Below are positions 60,084-64,000 of a stretch of 64,000 bases of DNA, piece after piece. A program made the position numbers and the translations under genes. Source of the DNA: JACKIC01 sp964543795 (lineage in GTDB: Bacteria; Planctomycetota; UBA1135; UBA2386). Where the stretch lies: positions 1 through 64,000 of the forward strand of contig CAZIZN010000013.1 of the NCBI GenBank assembly GCA_964543795.1. The letters run 5' to 3'. The notes under the pieces were generated by a model. The model had not been told where the DNA came from, did not search any database, and worked only from the letters and a program-made list of their open reading frames with translations. Each line of letters opens with the position of its first letter. Positions within the stretch are counted from its first letter, which is position 1.

Positions 60084-62222
60084 ATGCGTCTCCCCACCCG
60101 GCTCGCCGCTGCGGTGCTCGCCGGCATCGCGGCGGCCCAGGATCCGACCCCGTATCCGGCGCCCAGGGGCAAGAAGGGACTGCAGGTGCAGAGCGTCGAC
60201 GATGCGCTCGCCCTCGGCATCGCGCACGCGGCGTTGAACGTCGACCTCGGCCGCCTGATGCCGACGGGGCGCGCCGGCGAGGCGACGATCGGGTTCGAGC
60301 GCTCCGGGGAACGCCACGCGTTCGCGCGGGACCAGGTCGAAGCGCTCGATGCGCAGGTCGGACCGCTGGCGCGCGCGGGCGTCGTCGTCACTGCGATCCT
60401 GCTCGCGACCCGCACCGGCGATCCGGCGCAGGACCGCCTGCTCGTGCACCGGGGCTGCGGTGCCGCGGCACCCAACGGCATCGGCGCGTTCGCGACGGAC
60501 ACCGCGGAAGGGCGCGCGTGGCTCGGCGCCGCGGTCGAGTTCCTCGCGGCCCGCTACTCGGGCACCTCGCCGCACGGACGCATCTGCAACTGGATCGTCG
60601 GCAACGAAGTGAACTCGCACTGGTGGTGGTACCACTTCGGCGAGCAGGACCTCGACGCCGTCGTCGCCGCCTACGAGGCCGCCGTGCGCATCGTGCACAC
60701 GGCCGTGCGCGCGCAGTCCGCGCACGGCCGCGTGTTCGTCTCGCTCGAACACCACTGGAGCGTGCGCAACGCGGCCGGGACGGCGCGGCAGGCCGTCCCT
60801 GGCCGCGACCTGCTCCTCGCGTTCGCCGCGCGGGCGAGGCAGGGCGGTGACTACGACTGGCACGTCGCCTTCCATCCGTATCCCGAGGACCTGTTCGACT
60901 GCCGCTTCTGGGAGGATGAGACGGCGCGCGATGCGCCCGATGCGCCGCGGGTCACGTTCGCGAACCTGCCGGTGCTGCTGCGGTTCCTCGCCCGGGAGGA
61001 GATGCGCTGGCAGGGCGCGGTGCGGCGCGTGCTGCTCAGCGAGCAGGGCTTCCACTGCCGCGCCGATGCCGACGGCGAACGCGACCAGGCGGCAGCGTTG
61101 GCGCTCGCGTGGTCGATCGTGCAGCGACTGCCCGGCATCGACGCACTGATCCTGCATCGCCACGTCGACCACGCGCACGAGGGCGGCCTGCGCCTCGGCC
61201 TGTGGACGCGCCGCGAGGGCACGGTCTGCGAGCCCGAGCGGCTGCGGCGCATCGGCGAGGTGTTCGCCGCGTGCGGCACGGAGCGCTTCGCCGAGGCCGC
61301 CGCGTTCGCGCTGCCGGTCGTCGGGCAGCGTGCCTTCGGGGAGTTCCCGCTCGGCGGCGTGCGCGCCGAGATCGACGGCGACGTCGTGCAGGTCACGCAC
61401 GACGGCTCGCCGTTCGCGACGGTGCGCGTCCGCGCCGAACCGCGGCCGTTCGTGTGGCCGCTGCTCGGCCCCGAGGGTGCGCCGCGCTCGCGCAGCTTCC
61501 CGATGCGCGCCGTCGACGGCGGGTCGAAGGACCATGCGCACCACCAGTCGCTGTGGTTCGCGCACGGCGACGTGAGCGGTCACGACTTCTGGCACGGCCG
61601 GGGGCGGCGCGAACGCATCGTCACCGAGGGGCCCGTCGAGATCGGACACGAGGCCGGCGCGTCGGTCGTGCGCCAACGCTACCGCTGGCTCGCCGGCGAG
61701 GACGACGTCGTGTGCGTCGAGGAACGCACGCTGCGCTTCGCGGTCGACGACGGCGCGCGGATCGTCGACTGGACCACGGTGCTGCACGCCGGTGCACGGC
61801 CGCTCGTGCTCGGCGACACCAAGGAGGGCACGTTCGCGCTGCGTGTGCACGACGACCTGCGCGCCGACCCCAGGGTCGCCGCGGGCAGCCTCTGCGACAG
61901 CGAGGGCCGCCGCGGCGACGCCGTCTGGGGCCAGCGCGCGCGCTGGATCGACGCCGTGGGCACCGTCGACGGCCGCGCGGTCGGCGTCGCCCTGTTCGAC
62001 CACCCGGACAACCACGGCCACCCGACGCATTGGCACGCGCGAACCTACGGCCTGCTCGCGGCGAACCCGTTCGGCGTGCACGACTTCACCGGCGCGCCGC
62101 CCGGCACCGGCCGCCTCGAGGTCGCGCCCGGCGCAGCGCTGACGCTGCGCTACCGCGTCGTCCTGCACGGCCCCGACTGGGACCGCGCCCGGCTCGACGC
62201 CGCCTGGCGCCGCTGGAAATAG
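60084..62222 (+). CDS. Secreted DUF5722 - PmoA-like (DUF6807) fusion protein
   Basis: 712 residues. The signal peptide is MRLPTRLAAAVLAGIAAAQ; the ATG at 60084 is preferred over a GTG at 60048 for this reason. Residues to about 400 resemble DUF5722, a TIM-barrel glycoside-hydrolase-like domain. NWIVGNEVNSHWWWYHFGEQ and VLLSEQGFHC carry two glutamates in the positions of clan GH-A acid/base and nucleophile. The second half resembles DUF6807 (PmoA-like): KDHAHHQSLWFAHGDVSGHD, DFWHGRG and HPTHWHARTYGLLAANPFG. Both families are common in Planctomycetota and usually occur in separate proteins. Probably acts on a polysaccharide outside the cell. Families assigned from memory of motifs. Confidence 0.8.
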   Translation: MRLPTRLAAAVLAGIAAAQDPTPYPAPRGKKGLQVQSVDDALALGIAHAALNVDLGRLMPTGRAGEATIGFERSGERHAFARDQVEALDAQVGPLARAGVVVTAILLATRTGDPAQDRLLVHRGCGAAAPNGIGAFATDTAEGRAWLGAAVEFLAARYSGTSPHGRICNWIVGNEVNSHWWWYHFGEQDLDAVVAAYEAAVRIVHTAVRAQSAHGRVFVSLEHHWSVRNAAGTARQAVPGRDLLLAFAARARQGGDYDWHVAFHPYPEDLFDCRFWEDETARDAPDAPRVTFANLPVLLRFLAREEMRWQGAVRRVLLSEQGFHCRADADGERDQAAALALAWSIVQRLPGIDALILHRHVDHAHEGGLRLGLWTRREGTVCEPERLRRIGEVFAACGTERFAEAAAFALPVVGQRAFGEFPLGGVRAEIDGDVVQVTHDGSPFATVRVRAEPRPFVWPLLGPEGAPRSRSFPMRAVDGGSKDHAHHQSLWFAHGDVSGHDFWHGRGRRERIVTEGPVEIGHEAGASVVRQRYRWLAGEDDVVCVEERTLRFAVDDGARIVDWTTVLHAGARPLVLGDTKEGTFALRVHDDLRADPRVAAGSLCDSEGRRGDAVWGQRARWIDAVGTVDGRAVGVALFDHPDNHGHPTHWHARTYGLLAANPFGVHDFTGAPPGTGRLEVAPGAALTLRYRVVLHGPDWDRARLDAAWRRWK

Positions 62223-62223
62223 C

Positions 62224-62342
62224 TGCGTACCGAACCAGGTTCGAACCACCACGATTCGCCGCGGCGGGGTCCGTCACGCGACGCGGCCGCGCGGCGGGGA
62301 CGTTCCGAGAATGGTGGTGGAACGAACCAGGTTCGGTACGCA
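62224..62342. repeat. 119-bp element with 34-bp imperfect terminal inverted repeats
   Basis: Arms at 62224-62257 and 62309-62342 are inverted copies with 4 mismatches in 34. Each arm contains its own palindrome GAACC-n-GGTTC, and the middle is GC-rich. It begins 2 bases after one stop and ends 2 bases before the stop of the converging gene. It could be a bidirectional terminator or a MITE/REP-like unit. No second copy is seen in the window. Confidence 0.75.
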
Positions 62343-62343
62343 A

Positions 62344-64000
62344 CTACTTCCGCGTTGGGTGGGGGGCGATGGCCACGGTCGTGACGGCGCCGCTCTGCAG
62401 CGCGAACTCGACGGCCGCCACGCCGTTCGTCGAACGCCACAGGAGCAGGTGCTGGCCGGCGGGCAGGAGCAGGTCGCCGTTCGTCTCGCGGCGGGGGTGT
62501 TCGTGCACGTCGAGTTCGGGCAGTCGCCGGCAGAACGCGTGCTCGAGCTCCAGCGGCGACTTCGTGCCGTCGGGCACTCGCAGGCGCAGTCGTCCGGGTG
62601 CCGGCAGCGCCACGGCGCCGAGATCCCAGAGGCCGCGGCCGTCGACGGTCACGATGCCGCCGTCGACCCAGCCGAGCACCGGCGCGCCGACCTCGACCCG
62701 ATAGGGGCCCGCGCAGAGGTCCTCGAGCTCGAACGAGTTGTCGCGGCCGATCGGGCGCATGGCGGCGACGCGCCCGGTGTCGAGTTGGGTGATGCGCGTG
62801 TCGACCTGGGCCCATTCGCATCCGGGCGGCAGCACGGGGCGGAGGCGAAGCCGTGCGCGCGTCGGGGCGGCCGCCTGCAACGCGAGGTGCACCTCCGCGT
62901 TGTCCGGCAGCGACGTGCGGCCGTGCAGCACGGGCAGCGGCGGCGTGGATCCTGCAGGCCAGAGCAGGCAATCGCCGACGCCGGGTGCGCCGGCGATCGT
63001 GAACCGGCCGTCGTCGCTCGTCGTCGCGAGGCCGGCCCACCCGCGGTCGATCGTCTCGAACTCGACGAGCCACCGCGCCAGCCTGCCGCCGTTCTCGTCT
63101 TCGGCGACGCCTGCCACGACGCCGATGGCGGCCAGCGTCGGGCTCCACTCGATCGCGTGCTTGGCGAACGTCACCACGGTGGTGACGGCCTCGCCATGGC
63201 CGCCGCCGCCGGCGCGCAGTTCGAGCGGGCCCTCGGCCAGGCCGTCGAGCCGGTAGCGCCCCTGCGTGTTCGTAGTCGTGCGCCGGCGCAGCGCACCGCT
63301 GCGGTCGAGCCAGACCACGGGCACGTCCACCGCGGGTTCGCCGCGGCCGTCGAGCACCGTGCCGGTCACCGTCGCCGTGCGCGCCTCGCTGGCGGCGCCG
63401 GGCCGCTGCGTCTCCGCGCGGACCGCGAGCCGCGCCCGCTGCTGGAGTTCGGCGTCGACGACCTGGAGCGCTCCCAGGTCGGAGAACTTCGCCGCCGGAT
63501 GGAGTCCGGGCCCGAACTCGCCGCAGCGCGCGAGGGTCGAGTAGGCCGCGACGTGGCTCGGGTCGTGGCAGTTCGTGCAGAGGAACTCCGCGAACAGGAA
63601 CTGCGTGCGGCCGCAGAGCACGTCGAGGTCGTCGCGCCGGCGCATGCGGCCGATGCGCACGCGGCGCGCATCGTCCTCGAGGTCTTCGCGGGTGCGCTCG
63701 CGCTGGCGCTCGAGGTGCTCGGTGGACGGCGCGGCGCCCCGGATCGCGATCGTCGCCGTGTGTGGGCGATCCGCCTCGAGCGGCAGGCGTCGCATCGGCT
63801 GCCGCAGGCCCCACGCGAGCACGGCCACAGAGACGTCCATGCGCGCCGTGCGCGCGCGCCAATCGAGGGTGGCGAAACCGCGCGCATCGGTGGTCTCCGG
63901 CAGGAGCGCCAGGCCCGCGAGCGGCGGCGCCACGAAGACGAGCGCGTCGGGGACGGGCAGGCCGAAGGCATCGACGAGCCTCACTTCGAGCCGGTAGGCG
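62344..64000 (-). CDS. Carboxypeptidase-regulatory-like domain protein (partial, runs off the right edge)
   Basis: At least 552 residues; the reading frame stays open to the window end (AYRLEVRLVDAFGLPVPDAL), so the N-terminus is missing. Several beta-sandwich units of the CarboxypepD_reg type are visible, the clearest being VTGTVLDGRGEPAVDVPVVW followed by TNTQGRYRLDGLAEGPLEL. Between two of them is the motif FLCTNCHDPSHV, a CxxCH that would bind c-type haem if exported, although no distal Met ligand is obvious. Probably a secreted or surface protein. The C-terminus ends just beside the inverted-repeat element. Confidence 0.75.
   Translation of the reverse strand, partial: AYRLEVRLVDAFGLPVPDALVFVAPPLAGLALLPETTDARGFATLDWRARTARMDVSVAVLAWGLRQPMRRLPLEADRPHTATIAIRGAAPSTEHLERQRERTREDLEDDARRVRIGRMRRRDDLDVLCGRTQFLFAEFLCTNCHDPSHVAAYSTLARCGEFGPGLHPAAKFSDLGALQVVDAELQQRARLAVRAETQRPGAASEARTATVTGTVLDGRGEPAVDVPVVWLDRSGALRRRTTTNTQGRYRLDGLAEGPLELRAGGGGHGEAVTTVVTFAKHAIEWSPTLAAIGVVAGVAEDENGGRLARWLVEFETIDRGWAGLATTSDDGRFTIAGAPGVGDCLLWPAGSTPPLPVLHGRTSLPDNAEVHLALQAAAPTRARLRLRPVLPPGCEWAQVDTRITQLDTGRVAAMRPIGRDNSFELEDLCAGPYRVEVGAPVLGWVDGGIVTVDGRGLWDLGAVALPAPGRLRLRVPDGTKSPLELEHAFCRRLPELDVHEHPRRETNGDLLLPAGQHLLLWRSTNGVAAVEFALQSGAVTTVAIAPHPTRK

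Overview
The window is very GC-rich, densely coded chromosomal DNA with no rRNA, tRNA, CRISPR array, integrase or insertion sequence that I can recognise. The gene content points to a member of the Planctomycetota, probably a deep-branching environmental lineage. The main reasons are an ECF-type sigma factor beside a Ser/Thr kinase, a kinase fused to PDZ and sulfatase-modifying-factor-like domains, large secreted VCBS/TIG proteins, a GYF_2/DUF4328 membrane protein, a DUF2911 protein, and a DUF5722 plus PmoA-like (DUF6807) fusion. The phylum call is an inference from families, not from a marker gene comparison.

Layout. 0-11.4 kb: the ribosome-assembly GTPase Der, a polytopic membrane protein, a TrkH potassium transporter subunit, a B12-binding radical SAM enzyme, a glycosyltransferase, a HEAT-repeat protein, phosphatidylserine decarboxylase, a LysM lipoprotein-like protein and the tRNA methyltransferase TrmO. 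11.4-19.7 kb: ArgJ, a large secreted HExxH protein with thioredoxin-like tail, and a glycine-rich lipoprotein followed by a tandem duplication of its 3' end. 19.9-27.8 kb: a compact arginine operon read on the minus strand in the order argR-argC-argB-argD-argF-argG-argH-(argA-like GNAT), mostly with 4-bp start/stop overlaps. It is preceded by a pair of ARG-box palindromes over the argR start. A tandem duplication of the argF 3' end sits between argF and argG.

27.9-41.6 kb: a YdcF-type protein, an Asp-box (sialidase-fold) secreted protein, a DUF2911 protein, a cysteine-desulfurase-like aminotransferase, a GYF_2/DUF4328 membrane protein, a TPR protein, an M17 aminopeptidase, a dipeptidyl peptidase IV family protease and a SdrD_B-type secreted protein. 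41.7-49.0 kb: signalling genes, namely a kinase-PDZ-FGE-like fusion, a secreted alpha/beta hydrolase, an ECF sigma factor and a second kinase with an N-terminal zinc ribbon and C-terminal membrane helices. 49.1-54.6 kb: two tandem paralogous secreted proteins with VCBS/FG-GAP and IPT/TIG repeats. 54.8-59.5 kb: a xanthine-dehydrogenase-family operon (Tat-exported 2Fe-2S subunit, Mo subunit, FAD subunit with extra cysteines), then a small cysteine-rich protein and a methyltransferase. 59.7-64.0 kb: a single-domain response regulator, the DUF5722-DUF6807 fusion, a 119-bp inverted-repeat element and a partial carboxypeptidase-regulatory-domain protein that runs off the right edge.

The parts that work together are the arginine genes (ArgA-like, B, C, D, F, G, H and J cover glutamate to arginine, with ArgR as regulator), the three-subunit molybdoenzyme, and the sigma-factor/kinase pair. 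The most unusual structural observations are the two independent 3'-end tandem duplications, the inverted-repeat element at 62.2 kb, and several domain fusions.
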